From contig NZ_JAVIWL010000001.1 of NCBI RefSeq assembly GCF_034314045.1, positions 1,426,001-1,490,000 of the forward strand: a DNA stretch of 64,000 nt, given 5' to 3'. The notes under the pieces are model-generated. The model saw only the letters and a program-made list of their open reading frames with translations. It made no database searches and was not told the DNA's origin. This stretch comes from Glaciimonas sp. CA11.2. Its GTDB lineage: Bacteria; Pseudomonadota; Gammaproteobacteria; Burkholderiales; Burkholderiaceae_D. Shown one piece after another: positions 28,587 through 37,977 of the stretch (position 1 is its first letter; every line of letters begins with the position of its first letter). The translations under genes and the position numbers were made by a program.

Positions 28587-28610
28587 ATGTATTAATACGA
28601 CTTAATACAT
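28587..28610. promoter_or_regulatory. Candidate GntR/HutC operator ahead of the aconitase X operon
   Basis: ATGTATTAA (28587-28595) and TTAATACAT (28602-28610) form a perfect 9-bp inverted repeat with a 6-bp spacer. The left part also contains the 10-bp palindrome GTATTAATAC, which fits the GT..TA..AC style of HutC-subfamily sites. Binding by the regulator at 24583-25374 is inferred. Confidence 0.5.
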
Positions 28611-28619
28611 CTTAGAATA

Positions 28620-29069
28620 TAGACCGGCATAATGCCTGTCAACAGCTTTGCGATAGATTGCCATCGAGACATCTATTTGCCGCTCTCGATACAATCGTCT
28701 TTATTCAAGATATCAAGATATAAATGTTGCGAAGGAAGTCAGGTCAACCTGTTTGCCGCTTGTTCTACGTCGCTAATGCAGATTAGCGTTGGTGTTCATG
28801 CGAGCCTGGATTGAGGAAGCATTCCCATGTGATTGCAAGTCGCACCTCACGAACGGAGCAGCGAAATAGGCGTGTTAATCCTCATGCGAGCCGATTCACT
28901 CACCTCGACTAACATGAGCAGAACCTATCCTGGAGTGCAAAAGACAAACCGGCTACGCCAAGGATAATCGCATTGCAGGAAGGTTTAAACGCAACAATGC
29001 ATAACCTGTTGTCGGGAGTTTCGTCTGTTATGACGGAATCCCGAGTATCAAGGTGTATTGCCCGATTTC
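28620..29069. other. Intergenic region (450 bp) with two hairpins
   Basis: No gene recognised. CGCTAAT/ATTAGCG with loop GCAG (28771-28788) is a perfect 7-bp stem. A second stem, CGGGAGTTTCGTC against GACGGAATCCCG (29013-29043, one bulge), lies 27 bp past the end of the OYE gene and may terminate it. Confidence 0.35.
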
Positions 29070-30197
29070 TTATGCGGCCACGCTGCCATCGAGTGTCGGA
29101 TAGTCAACATAGCCATGCGCATCACCGCCGTACATCGTCGATGGATCGGCTTCGCTGAGCGGTGCGGATAGTCGCATACGCTCGACCAGATCTGGATTGC
29201 TGATAAACGGTCGACCAAATGCGATCAAATCAGCCTGCCCCGCATCCAACCGATCATCTGCCAATGCGGCGTCGTATCCGTTATTTGCCATATACGCGCC
29301 GTTAAACAAAGAGCGTAATAGTTGCAGGTCGAAGCCGCCGGGTACCTCGCGCTCACCACCGGTATCGCCTTCAATGACGTGAAGATATGCAAGATTAAAA
29401 GCGTTCAATTTTTCAATCACGTGGGTGAAAAGAGCCTGTGGATTACTATCCCAGATATCACCGAATTTGCTGAGCGGTGAGATCCTTAAACCCACCCGAT
29501 CGCCACCCCACACTGCGGTGACTGCCTCCGTGACTTCTGCCAAAAGGCGAACACGGTTTTCGATACTGCCGCCATATTCATCCGTGCGTTGATTGGTTTT
29601 GTCGCGAAGGAACTGATCAAGTAAATAACCATTCGCCGCATGAATTTCAACCCCATCAAAACCGGCAGCTAACGCGTACTTAGCCGCATCCTGATACTGG
29701 GTAACGATGCCCGCCATTTCGTCCAGCCGCAATGCCCGCGGCGTCACCAATGGCACGAAGCCATCGTTGGTATAGGCTTGTCCTTCTGGTTTAATCGCAG
29801 AGGGCGCAACCGGCAATTCACCATTCGGCTGAATGGAAGGATGCGAAATCCGGCCAACATGCCACAACTGCAAAAAGATATGGCCGCTTTTAGCATGGAC
29901 CGCGTCGGTAATTTTCTTCCAGGCCCCAACTTGCGTCTCGTTATAAATGCCTGGTGTAAAAACATACCCTTTACCTTGGGGCGAAATTTGAGTGGCTTCG
30001 GCAATAATCAGCCCCGCACTCGCGCGTTGCGCATAGTACAAAATCGCCATTTCACTCGGCACATCACCATCAGTCGCCCGACTGCGTGTCAACGGCGCCA
30101 TCACGATACGATTAGGGAGTAGATAAGGACCGAGTTGAACACTTTCGAATAAACGGTCGTTACTAGGGTTGGCTGTCTTGCTTGAACCTGTTTGCAT
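29070..30197 (-). CDS. Old yellow enzyme family alkene reductase (NemA-like)
   Basis: 375 residues, an FMN-binding TIM barrel. Family motifs: APLTRSRA near residue 35, FLQLWHVGRISHP near 98, the catalytic His/Asn in EIHAANGYLLDQFL near 183, and YGGSIENR near 207. NemA-type enzymes reduce activated alkenes, maleimides and nitro compounds with NADPH and help detoxify electrophiles. AGGA precedes the ATG. No nemR-like TetR gene is adjacent. Confidence 0.92.
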   Translation of the reverse strand: MQTGSSKTANPSNDRLFESVQLGPYLLPNRIVMAPLTRSRATDGDVPSEMAILYYAQRASAGLIIAEATQISPQGKGYVFTPGIYNETQVGAWKKITDAVHAKSGHIFLQLWHVGRISHPSIQPNGELPVAPSAIKPEGQAYTNDGFVPLVTPRALRLDEMAGIVTQYQDAAKYALAAGFDGVEIHAANGYLLDQFLRDKTNQRTDEYGGSIENRVRLLAEVTEAVTAVWGGDRVGLRISPLSKFGDIWDSNPQALFTHVIEKLNAFNLAYLHVIEGDTGGEREVPGGFDLQLLRSLFNGAYMANNGYDAALADDRLDAGQADLIAFGRPFISNPDLVERMRLSAPLSEADPSTMYGGDAHGYVDYPTLDGSVAA

Positions 30198-30382
30198 AGT
30201 GATCCTGATTAAAAAGAATGGGATTGAAGGTGAGCGAGCGAGGAAGATATTTATTTACCTAACGCTGGTGAGAAAAAACCCGTTATTTAAATACCTCACC
30301 ATCCGAAGAATGGCAATTTTGCAAGGCTATTGTCGACATCAAACAAAATGTCGCATTTATTTGCCGGGTCATCGAGATTTTC

Positions 30383-30410
30383 AGGTGATGCGATGATAAT
30401 CGCATCACCT
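30383..30410. promoter_or_regulatory. Perfect 12-bp stem hairpin between the esterase and OYE genes
   Basis: AGGTGATGCGAT (30383-30394) pairs perfectly with ATCGCATCACCT (30399-30410) around a GATA loop. It lies 128 bp beyond the esterase stop and ~190 bp before the OYE start. There is no T-run on either strand, so it may be an operator rather than an intrinsic terminator. Confidence 0.4.
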
Positions 30411-30538
30411 TGGACAAATGATGATTTTGCCAACAAAGGCGACAATCAGACATCTTGAACACGCTACGTCTTCGACGATCTGTCATAAAACTTTAACTTT
30501 GCACAAAGCAGCTTTGCGCACGCCATAGCCATGTAAAC

Positions 30539-31531
30539 CTACTTTAACTGCTTTTTCAGTTCTTCACCGGCGTGCTCAATTGATGACCGCACGGCTGGTA
30601 CCTCGCTGATAGCATTGAGCAGACCGAAGTCATGAATCATGCCGTTAAAACGTACGCTGGTGACCGGTACGCCAGCAGCATCAAGCTTGCGGCCATAGGC
30701 CTCGCCTTCATCACGCAGTACATCATTTTCGGCAGTGTGAATCAGTGTTGGCGGCAATCCTTTAAATTGTGCAGTGCTGCCTTGCAAAGGCGAGGCCGTA
30801 ATTTCGCTCCGCTTGGCAAGGTCGGTCGTATAATTATCCCAGAACCACATCATCATATTCCGCGTTAAGAAATGACCTTCCGCAAATTGTTTATAGGATG
30901 CCGTCTCGAAATTGGCGTCAGTTACTGGCCAAAACAATATCTGCGCCCGAAGTGGCGGCCCGCCCCGATCTTTCGCCATCAACGCGACCACCGTTGCCAT
31001 GTTGCCGCCCACGCTATTTCCCGCCACCGCTAGCCTGGCACCATCAACCTTCATTTCGTTACCATGCTCTGAAACCCACTTTGTTGCTGCGTAAGCTTGC
31101 TTAATTGCAATACCATACTGTGCTTCAGGTGAAGGCGTGTAGTTAACGAAGACAGCCACTGCACCCGACTGAACCACCAGGTCTCGCACCATCCGCTCAT
31201 GAGTGGGAAAATCTCCCAAGACCCAGCCACCGCCGTGGAAAAACATGAAAGCAGGCAATGCCTCGGAAACATCGACCGGGCGAACGATCGTCAGCTTGAT
31301 ATCGCCGCCATCGACGTTGATCATCTTTTCCATCACTTCGGCTGCTGGTAGCGTTAAATTAACGCCAGATTGCGCGTTAGCCAGGACCTTTCGTGCCTCC
31401 TCAGGTGATAATTTCTCCATCGGCTCACCGCCCGCGGCCGCCAGCTTTTCCAGGAATGCCTGCACTTGATGGTCAACTGACGGGTTTCCTGCCGCAACGT
31501 TCTTCATAGGTTTATCTTTATCCGTTTCCAT
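30539..31531 (-). CDS. Alpha/beta hydrolase, HSL-type esterase/lipase
   Basis: 330 residues. The oxyanion-hole motif HGGGW is near residue 100. The nucleophile elbow is GNSVGG near 173, with Asn in place of the usual Asp of GDSAGG. The acid residue is in ENDVLRDEGEAY (about 265) and the His in IHDFG (about 296), so a complete triad is present. Members hydrolyse short-chain esters. No signal peptide, so cytoplasmic. Start ATG at 31531 has AGGAAG ten bases upstream. Likely monocistronic. Confidence 0.88.
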   Translation of the reverse strand: METDKDKPMKNVAAGNPSVDHQVQAFLEKLAAAGGEPMEKLSPEEARKVLANAQSGVNLTLPAAEVMEKMINVDGGDIKLTIVRPVDVSEALPAFMFFHGGGWVLGDFPTHERMVRDLVVQSGAVAVFVNYTPSPEAQYGIAIKQAYAATKWVSEHGNEMKVDGARLAVAGNSVGGNMATVVALMAKDRGGPPLRAQILFWPVTDANFETASYKQFAEGHFLTRNMMMWFWDNYTTDLAKRSEITASPLQGSTAQFKGLPPTLIHTAENDVLRDEGEAYGRKLDAAGVPVTSVRFNGMIHDFGLLNAISEVPAVRSSIEHAGEELKKQLK

Positions 31532-31861
31532 AGAGCTTCCTTTCTAATTGAATGGGATGAAAACTGCGCTAGTGATTGAGATCGTTTGCTATGTTTTTAG
31601 CATAGTGCGCTATAAACTTTAGTCAATTAAGGGCGTCATCGATACGCCATTATTTTGCCGTTATTTCGCTATTACCAGCGCATTAATGATCGCGGTGATT
31701 AACAAAATACAATCACAATTGTGTTTATGTCTTGTCCGGCAAAAAAGATACTGTTGAATCATTGCTTACTGATAACCTGCTGATAACATACCGACATGAG
31801 GAAGACGATTCGCGGCATCACCACAGCGAATATTCTTTCTGACTAAAAGGGACTGAATAGA

Positions 31862-32410
31862 ATGCATTTTATTTTTTCGACCTGTCGACAAGGATTGCTA
31901 GTGATTTTACTAAGCCTTGTTCCTGCTATCGGCGTCTTCGCTGCGGGTACGCCCATCGCTATCCTGGATTTTGAGCTCAATGACCTGACACTCAATTTGA
32001 CCGCTAATCCGGTCAATCCTGAAGAGGTAGTGCGTACATCGACGCTTCAATCACTATTAAAAAATGCGTTGATAGCGAAGGGCGGCTACACGATATGCGC
32101 TATCGATTCGCCCACTCAGGAAAAAGCAAATGCAGGGTTAGGGTATCTTTATGGTCATCCCGACGTTGCTGCAGAACTTGGGCAAAGCGTGGGCGCAGAC
32201 TGGATCGTGGTTGGGCGCTTGCACAAAGCGAGTTTCTTGTTTGTCTATTTGAAAGCCCAACTGATTAATACAAAAACCAAACAAGTGGTCGAACAATACT
32301 CGGTCGAAATCAAGGGTCAGCAAAACAAGATTACGCCAAAAGGCGTGGACCGTCTGGCACAACAGATAAACGATACGATACGCTCCGAAGCCAGCCAGCC
32401 GCACCTCTAA
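31862..32410 (+). CDS. DUF2380/DUF3280 family secreted protein
   Basis: 182 residues with a signal peptide (cleavage predicted after VFAAG, about residue 29). The mature part begins TPIAILDFELNDLTLNL and contains GADWIVVGRLHKAS and the QINDTI segment, matching the DUF2380/DUF3280 family of periplasmic proteins of unknown function, related in outline to TolB-N or curli-like CsgG folds. Monocistronic, ending at a hairpin shared with the convergent acyl-CoA dehydrogenase gene. Confidence 0.75.
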   Translation: MHFIFSTCRQGLLVILLSLVPAIGVFAAGTPIAILDFELNDLTLNLTANPVNPEEVVRTSTLQSLLKNALIAKGGYTICAIDSPTQEKANAGLGYLYGHPDVAAELGQSVGADWIVVGRLHKASFLFVYLKAQLINTKTKQVVEQYSVEIKGQQNKITPKGVDRLAQQINDTIRSEASQPHL

Positions 32411-32523
32411 TGCGGCATCATGCCGAGACGGCACGCGAATTTTTGTATGTAAATTTTGATTAATTCGGCGCCATATTTCCACCCCAACAGGTTGATAAAC
32501 GTAACAGCTCCGCAAAGATTGGC

Positions 32524-32551
32524 AGAGCATGACCCTCAACGGTCATGCTCT
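32524..32551. terminator. Bidirectional hairpin between convergent genes
   Basis: AGAGCATGACC/GGTCATGCTCT, an 11-bp perfect stem with a CTCAAC loop, centred between the DUF2380 stop and the acyl-CoA dehydrogenase stop. No T-tract, but the position is typical of a shared 3'-end element. Confidence 0.55.
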
Positions 32552-32573
32552 ATGCCAATTTGCTACTCTTCCA

Positions 32574-33710
32574 CTAATCCATCGCAATTGCCCTGGCAAT
32601 CACCATCCGCTGAATATCACTCGTACCTTCATAAATCTGCGTCACACGCACGTCGCGATAAATCCGTTCGACCGGAAAGTCACGGGTATAACCATAGCCG
32701 CCCAAGGTTTGCAGCGCCGCGCTACACACTTTCTCCGCGCCTTCAGACGCGAACAGTTTAGCCATCGATGCTTCTTTGAGGCACGGCAATCCGGCATCCT
32801 TCAGTGCGGCGGCATGCAGCGTCAATTGCCGCGATGCTTCAATGGTCATCGCCATATCTGCAAGCCGGAAAGCGACCGCCTGATGTGATAGTAAAGGCAC
32901 ACCGAACGATTCACGTTCCTTCGCATAAGTCAGCGCTGCTTCATACGCGGCACGCGCCATGCCGATTGATTGGGCTGCAATACCAATACGTCCCGCTTCC
33001 AGATTCGACAGTGCAATTTTGTAACCCTGTCCTTCCTCACCAACCAACGCATCAAGTGGTACGCGACAATTCTCAAAGCTAATTTGCGCGGTGTCCGATG
33101 CGTGCTGTCCGAGTTTTTTCTCAATACCGGCAACCCGATAACCGGGCGTATTGGTCGGTATCAAAAAGCACGACATTCCCTTTTTACCTTTAGCGGGATC
33201 GGTGAGCGCGAGTACGATAGCGACATCGGCCTCACGTCCGGTGGTGATAAATTGCTTGACGCCATTGAGTACCCATTCGTCGCCATCACGCCGTGCGCTG
33301 GTCTTCAATGCCGACGCATCGGAACCCGCTTGCGGTTCTGTCAGACAAAAACATCCCAATAAGCGACCGCTGGCGAAGCCTTCCAGATAGCGCGATTTTT
33401 GCGCTTCCGAGGCGAATTTTTCAGTGATCCCGCAGATGAGCGAATTCTGAACTGACACGATGGTGGATGTCGCGCCGTGGCCTGCTGCGATTTCCTCCAG
33501 TACCACGGCTAGTGTGACGTAATCCATGCCCGCGCCACCGTACTGTTCACTCACTGTCACGCCCATCGCGCCTAAGCCGCCTAGCGCTTTCAATGCTTCC
33601 CGCGGGAATAGGGATTCCGCTTCCCATTTTTCGGCAAACGGAGCCAATTGTTCTTGAGCGAAGCTGCGTATCGCTGCGCGGATCATTTGCTGTTCTTCGG
33701 TCAAAATCAT
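32574..33710 (-). CDS. Acyl-CoA dehydrogenase
   Basis: 378 residues, the standard ACAD length. The FAD-binding stretch FCLTEPQAGSDA is near residue 127, QFITTGREADV near 155, and the C-terminal catalytic-base segment IYEGTSDIQRMVIAR near 360, with Glu at the short-chain/isovaleryl position. It forms the alpha,beta double bond of an acyl-CoA and passes electrons to ETF. It lies 95 bp downstream of the indolepyruvate oxidoreductase, which suggests shared use in aromatic or branched amino-acid catabolism. GGAGA precedes the ATG. Confidence 0.93.
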   Translation of the reverse strand: MILTEEQQMIRAAIRSFAQEQLAPFAEKWEAESLFPREALKALGGLGAMGVTVSEQYGGAGMDYVTLAVVLEEIAAGHGATSTIVSVQNSLICGITEKFASEAQKSRYLEGFASGRLLGCFCLTEPQAGSDASALKTSARRDGDEWVLNGVKQFITTGREADVAIVLALTDPAKGKKGMSCFLIPTNTPGYRVAGIEKKLGQHASDTAQISFENCRVPLDALVGEEGQGYKIALSNLEAGRIGIAAQSIGMARAAYEAALTYAKERESFGVPLLSHQAVAFRLADMAMTIEASRQLTLHAAALKDAGLPCLKEASMAKLFASEGAEKVCSAALQTLGGYGYTRDFPVERIYRDVRVTQIYEGTSDIQRMVIARAIAMD

Positions 33711-33805
33711 GTTATCTCCGATTGTATTTATTAATGCATTGCCTTAACGTTAGAACATTAAACGCCAAGCACCACATCTTCTAGTTTGATCTTTTCTATC
33801 AAGGC

Positions 33806-36800
33806 TTACGCGGCCTTAAAAGATAGCGTCTTGTAGCCGGATAAATCGACTGGTTTGTCGAATATTTCCAACAGTACAACTTTATCTTCGACATACTTCA
33901 CGATTGCCGCGTGTTTGACTGGTCCGTATCCACGAATTTCACCCGGTAAGTGGGCCAAGGCGACCGCCGCTGTTAGATTCATCTTGCTGATTTTACTGCA
34001 GAGTTTTTCGATCATCGAGAAGTAGTCGACAATCAAACGACGTTCACTGGCACGCTCCTCGGTATAACCGAAAGGATCGAAACGCGTAGCGCGCAACCCG
34101 CGACACTTTGCCAACACCGCAAACGCAGAAAATATCCACGGGCCAAAGCGACGTTTCTTAGGTCGTCCCGTAGCCGGATCAATACCTGAAATCAACGGCG
34201 GCGATAGCCATACCGAGAGTTTGTCCGTAGTCGAAAATTGCTTTGCCAGCGACGCCCTGAAATCTGGTGCGGCATAAAGACGCGCTACTTCGTACTCATC
34301 TTTATACGCCATCAAACGGAATGCCTGCTCGGCGACTGCCGTGGCAAATGCTTCCGAATCGTTACCCAGACGCTGTTCCGCCTGACGCGCTTGCATGACC
34401 AGATTGCGATACCGTCGCGCATAATCACCGCCTTGATAGGCAATAAGTTCATTTGCAAAAAAATCGACCGTTCCTTCAAAGTCTTTCGGGCGAATAGCAG
34501 CGGTATTGAGGTCAGCCTCTGGCGCATCGATTTTATCCAGCGTTTCTGGACTAGCCGCAGCAATGCGCCCCCAAGCCAACGCGCTTTTGTTCATTCCCAC
34601 CGCCGCACCGTTGAGTTCAATCGCCCGTGTCAACGCTTCCAGCGACAAAGGGACCAGACCAGACTGCCACGCATAACCCAGCATCAGCGTATGGGCGGCG
34701 ACGGTATCACCAAATAAAGTTTGTGCCAAAGTACTGGCATTGAATGTATAAAAGCGATCCGTAACGGTACGGTTACGCACGCGTTCGAGCATCTCGTCCA
34801 CCGGCAAACTGGCATCGCGTTGAGACACGACATCGGCCGTCTGTGCCTGCCCCAGGTTGACGATTGCAGCCGTGCGATGGGCAGCAAAACGCGCCAGGTT
34901 ATCGGCCGCAGCGGCCACTACTAAATCGGTCCCGATAAGCAGATCGACTGCGCCCACACCAATCCGCACTGCGCTGATCTCTTCGGCCATTGTCGCAATC
35001 CGTATCTGGCTGACTACCGCGCCGTTCTTTTGTGCCAGACCGGTAAAGTCGAGCACGCTCGCGCCTTTACCTTCAATATGCGCAGCCGCGCCCAACAACG
35101 CGCCCAACGTTAGTACGCCAGTACCGCCGATACCGGTCACATACACGTTATAAGGACCGTCGAGTAACGGTACGTTGACTGCTGGCAATGAGAGAATTGT
35201 CTGTGCTTCCAGTTCTTGCAAACGTTTAGGGTCGGGCTTGCGCAATTGCACACCGTCAATTTCGACAAAGCTTGGGCAAAAACCTTTGACGCAGGAGAAG
35301 TCTTTGTTGCAGGCGCTCTGATTGATTTCGCGCTTGCGGCCGAAATCAGTTTCCAGCGGTTGCACCGCGATGCAGTTCGATTGCACCGAGCAATCGCCAC
35401 ACCCTTCGCACACGCGAGGATTGATGAATAAACGCTTGTCCGGATCAGGAAAAGCACCGCGTTTACGACGCCGGCGCTTTTCCGACGCACAGGTTTGCTC
35501 ATACACAATGGCACTGACACCCGCAACTTCGCGCAATTTGCGCTGTACTTCATCCAACGCATCACGATGATAAATGTCCACGCCTTTTGCCAGTTCGGGA
35601 TTACCTTCCCATCGTTCTGGATCGTCCGAGACAAATGCAATCGTCTCCACGCCTTCAGCCTGCAACTGACGCGTAATACGCAGCGGGTCCATCGACCCTT
35701 CCGCAGTTTGCCCGCCGGTCATCGCCACCGCGTCGTTGTACAGAATTTTGTAGGTAATATTGGTTTTTGCCGCCAGCGCAGCGCGAATAGCGAGCAAGCC
35801 AGAATGTTGATATGTACCATCGCCCAGATTCTGAAACACATGTGATGTCGCCGAGAACGGCGCCGCACCAACCCATTGCGCACCCTCGCCGCCCATCTGG
35901 CTGAAGGTAGTGGTTTTTAATTTTGGATCAGATAATGCCATCACATGGCAACCGATACCACCACCAGAAATTGAACCATCAGGCGTTTTGGTCGAAGTAT
36001 TGTGCGGACAACCCGAGCAAAAATACGGGCGACGAATCGGAATCACTGTGCGTTGTGGCGGCAACAAACGGGCTTCCAGTGCGGCTAGCCGGGTGTGAAG
36101 TATCGGTGCTTTGTCGCCGATGCGCGCCACCAGCGCACGCGCCAGCATCAATGGCGTAAATTCAGAGATTTCCGGCAACAACGGTTTGCCGACCTGATCG
36201 GTCTTACCGACGACACAAGGACGCTTTCCACTGGTTTCATGAAATAGCGCTTCCTTAATCTGGGCCTCGACGATGGCGCGCTTTTCTTCGACAACGAAGA
36301 TTTCTTCGCGCCCGTCAACAAACGCTTTCATGCCGACCGTTTCCAGCGGCCAACTCATCGCCACCTTATAAATCGCAATGCCGAGCGCCGTTAAATCCGC
36401 GGCTTTTAGGCCTAAATCTTCCACCGCCTGCATCACATCCTGATGCGCCTTGCCGACCGTCACAATACCTAACCAGCCGCCTTGCGTCGTCACAATAGTG
36501 CGGTCGAGTTTGTTAGCGCGGGCCCACGCCAACGCGGCAGGCAGTCTTTCATTGATCAGTCGCCGCTCAAGCTCAGCTCGCTCACCCGGCCACGCAATGC
36601 TTGGATCCCAGTTCAAACCGTGCGCTGGCACAATGAAGTCCTCCGGCGTCACGTAATGTGGCAATGGCGGCAATTTAAGTGATCCAGCGGTTTCGACCAC
36701 TTCAGCGATCGTCTTCAGGCACACCCACAAACCCGAAAAGCGCGACAACGCAATGCCCGCCAGACCGAATTCAAGAATTTCAGCCAGGTTAGATGGTTGT

Positions 36801-37318
36801 AAAACGGGAATCGACGCCGCAGAAAATATGCCGTCAGTCTGATGCGGATACATCGATGATTGCGCCGAATGATCGTCACCCGATACCGCCAGCACGCCAC
36901 CCAGAGCCGAAGTCCCCAGCATATTGGCGGAGCGAAACACGTCGCCGGTACGGTCAACCCCCGGTCCTTTGCCGTACCAAATACCGAAAACGCCATCGAC
37001 TTTGGTCTCGCCATACGCTTTATGCATTTGCGCGCCCCACAAAGCGGTCGCGGCTAAATCTTCATTAAGCCCAGGCTGGAACACAATATCGTGCGCCGCA
37101 AGCGCCTTGGAGGCTTTCCATAGTTGCAGATCGTAAGTGCCAAGTGGAGAACCGCGATAACCCGACACCAGACCGGCGGTATTCAAACCCCGCGCACGAT
37201 CCAGCATTCTCTGCATCATCGGCAAGCGCACCAGCGCCTGTGTTCCGGTGAGATAAATACGGCCATCCGTGCGCGTATAAACATCTTCAGCAGAATACGT
37301 CAGATCAACTTGTGTCAT
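33806..37318 (-). CDS. Indolepyruvate ferredoxin oxidoreductase, single-chain fused type
   Basis: 1170 residues. Oxidatively decarboxylates aryl pyruvates (from Trp, Phe, Tyr) to acyl-CoA, reducing an electron carrier. Order of parts: pyrimidine-binding domain with GYRGSPLGTYD (about 55); TPP domain opening FCSGCPHNTSTKTPDG (about 436); a ferredoxin-like Cys set CEGCGDCSVQSNC (about 636); a gamma-type domain with GIGGTGVLTLGALLG (about 728); and a C-terminal region typical of aerobic betaproteobacterial forms. Archaeal IorA/IorB are separate, whereas here they are fused. GGAGA precedes the ATG. Controlled probably by the divergent Lrp gene. Confidence 0.93.
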   Translation of the reverse strand: MTQVDLTYSAEDVYTRTDGRIYLTGTQALVRLPMMQRMLDRARGLNTAGLVSGYRGSPLGTYDLQLWKASKALAAHDIVFQPGLNEDLAATALWGAQMHKAYGETKVDGVFGIWYGKGPGVDRTGDVFRSANMLGTSALGGVLAVSGDDHSAQSSMYPHQTDGIFSAASIPVLQPSNLAEILEFGLAGIALSRFSGLWVCLKTIAEVVETAGSLKLPPLPHYVTPEDFIVPAHGLNWDPSIAWPGERAELERRLINERLPAALAWARANKLDRTIVTTQGGWLGIVTVGKAHQDVMQAVEDLGLKAADLTALGIAIYKVAMSWPLETVGMKAFVDGREEIFVVEEKRAIVEAQIKEALFHETSGKRPCVVGKTDQVGKPLLPEISEFTPLMLARALVARIGDKAPILHTRLAALEARLLPPQRTVIPIRRPYFCSGCPHNTSTKTPDGSISGGGIGCHVMALSDPKLKTTTFSQMGGEGAQWVGAAPFSATSHVFQNLGDGTYQHSGLLAIRAALAAKTNITYKILYNDAVAMTGGQTAEGSMDPLRITRQLQAEGVETIAFVSDDPERWEGNPELAKGVDIYHRDALDEVQRKLREVAGVSAIVYEQTCASEKRRRRKRGAFPDPDKRLFINPRVCEGCGDCSVQSNCIAVQPLETDFGRKREINQSACNKDFSCVKGFCPSFVEIDGVQLRKPDPKRLQELEAQTILSLPAVNVPLLDGPYNVYVTGIGGTGVLTLGALLGAAAHIEGKGASVLDFTGLAQKNGAVVSQIRIATMAEEISAVRIGVGAVDLLIGTDLVVAAAADNLARFAAHRTAAIVNLGQAQTADVVSQRDASLPVDEMLERVRNRTVTDRFYTFNASTLAQTLFGDTVAAHTLMLGYAWQSGLVPLSLEALTRAIELNGAAVGMNKSALAWGRIAAASPETLDKIDAPEADLNTAAIRPKDFEGTVDFFANELIAYQGGDYARRYRNLVMQARQAEQRLGNDSEAFATAVAEQAFRLMAYKDEYEVARLYAAPDFRASLAKQFSTTDKLSVWLSPPLISGIDPATGRPKKRRFGPWIFSAFAVLAKCRGLRATRFDPFGYTEERASERRLIVDYFSMIEKLCSKISKMNLTAAVALAHLPGEIRGYGPVKHAAIVKYVEDKVVLLEIFDKPVDLSGYKTLSFKAA

Positions 37319-37354
37319 ACAATCTCCACACTTTTTATAGTCAGAAAAGTATAG

Positions 37355-37378
37355 GTCTCAACTGCTAGCAATTGGGAC
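37355..37378. promoter_or_regulatory. Candidate Lrp operator between the oxidoreductase and its divergent regulator
   Basis: GTCTCAACTGC (37355-37365) and GCAATTGGGAC (37368-37378) are inverted arms matching at 9 of 11 positions around a TA centre. It lies 37 bp before the oxidoreductase start and 74 bp before the regulator. Only position supports the assignment. Confidence 0.45.
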
Positions 37379-37451
37379 CAAAAAGGACTACGTTAACTGT
37401 AGTTATTAAAGTGTTTCGACTAACAAAGTGACATTTAATAGTTCAATAAAA

Positions 37452-37910
37452 ATGAAAATAGACAAATTCGACGTCAAAATACTCAATATTCTGGCAAATG
37501 ATGGGCGAATTAGCTGGCGCGAGTTGGCCGATGCAATTGGTTTGTCTCTAACACCGACTTTACGCCGCGTGCGTTTGCTGGAAGAAAGAGGCTATATTCA
37601 GGGCTATATAGCCCGATTGGATGAGACAAGACTAGGCGGGGGATTGGTGGTATTTGTGTCAGTCGCTATGGACAAACAGGCGCTTGAAGCGCTGAACCAT
37701 TTTGAAGAGAGAATTGCGCTGGTGCCGGAAGTAATGAGTTGCTTCCTGATGACGGGCGATGCAGATTATCTGTTACGCGTGGTGGTCAAGGATTTGCACA
37801 ATTACCAAGCATTCTTGACCAACACCCTTACCCGTATTCCGGGCGTGGCGCATATCAAATCGAGCTTTGCACTGAAAACCGTTTTGATGAGAAATGCACC
37901 GCCGCTTTAA
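37452..37910 (+). CDS. Lrp/AsnC family transcriptional regulator divergent from indolepyruvate oxidoreductase
   Basis: 152 residues from the ATG at 37452 (MKIDKFDVKILNIL); a GTG eight codons upstream is possible. The wHTH has RISWRELADAIGLSLTPTLRRVRLLEERG (residues ~18-48), then the RAM domain containing VMSCFLMTGDADYLLRVVV. Members bind amino acids. Its divergent orientation to an aromatic-pyruvate oxidoreductase suggests it senses an aromatic amino acid, which is inference. Confidence 0.88.
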   Translation: MKIDKFDVKILNILANDGRISWRELADAIGLSLTPTLRRVRLLEERGYIQGYIARLDETRLGGGLVVFVSVAMDKQALEALNHFEERIALVPEVMSCFLMTGDADYLLRVVVKDLHNYQAFLTNTLTRIPGVAHIKSSFALKTVLMRNAPPL

Positions 37911-37977
37911 TGAACGCCTGAACGCAATGCGGTATTGATGATAGTGCCGCCTTGCTGATAGTGAAGTTGGGATTGCA

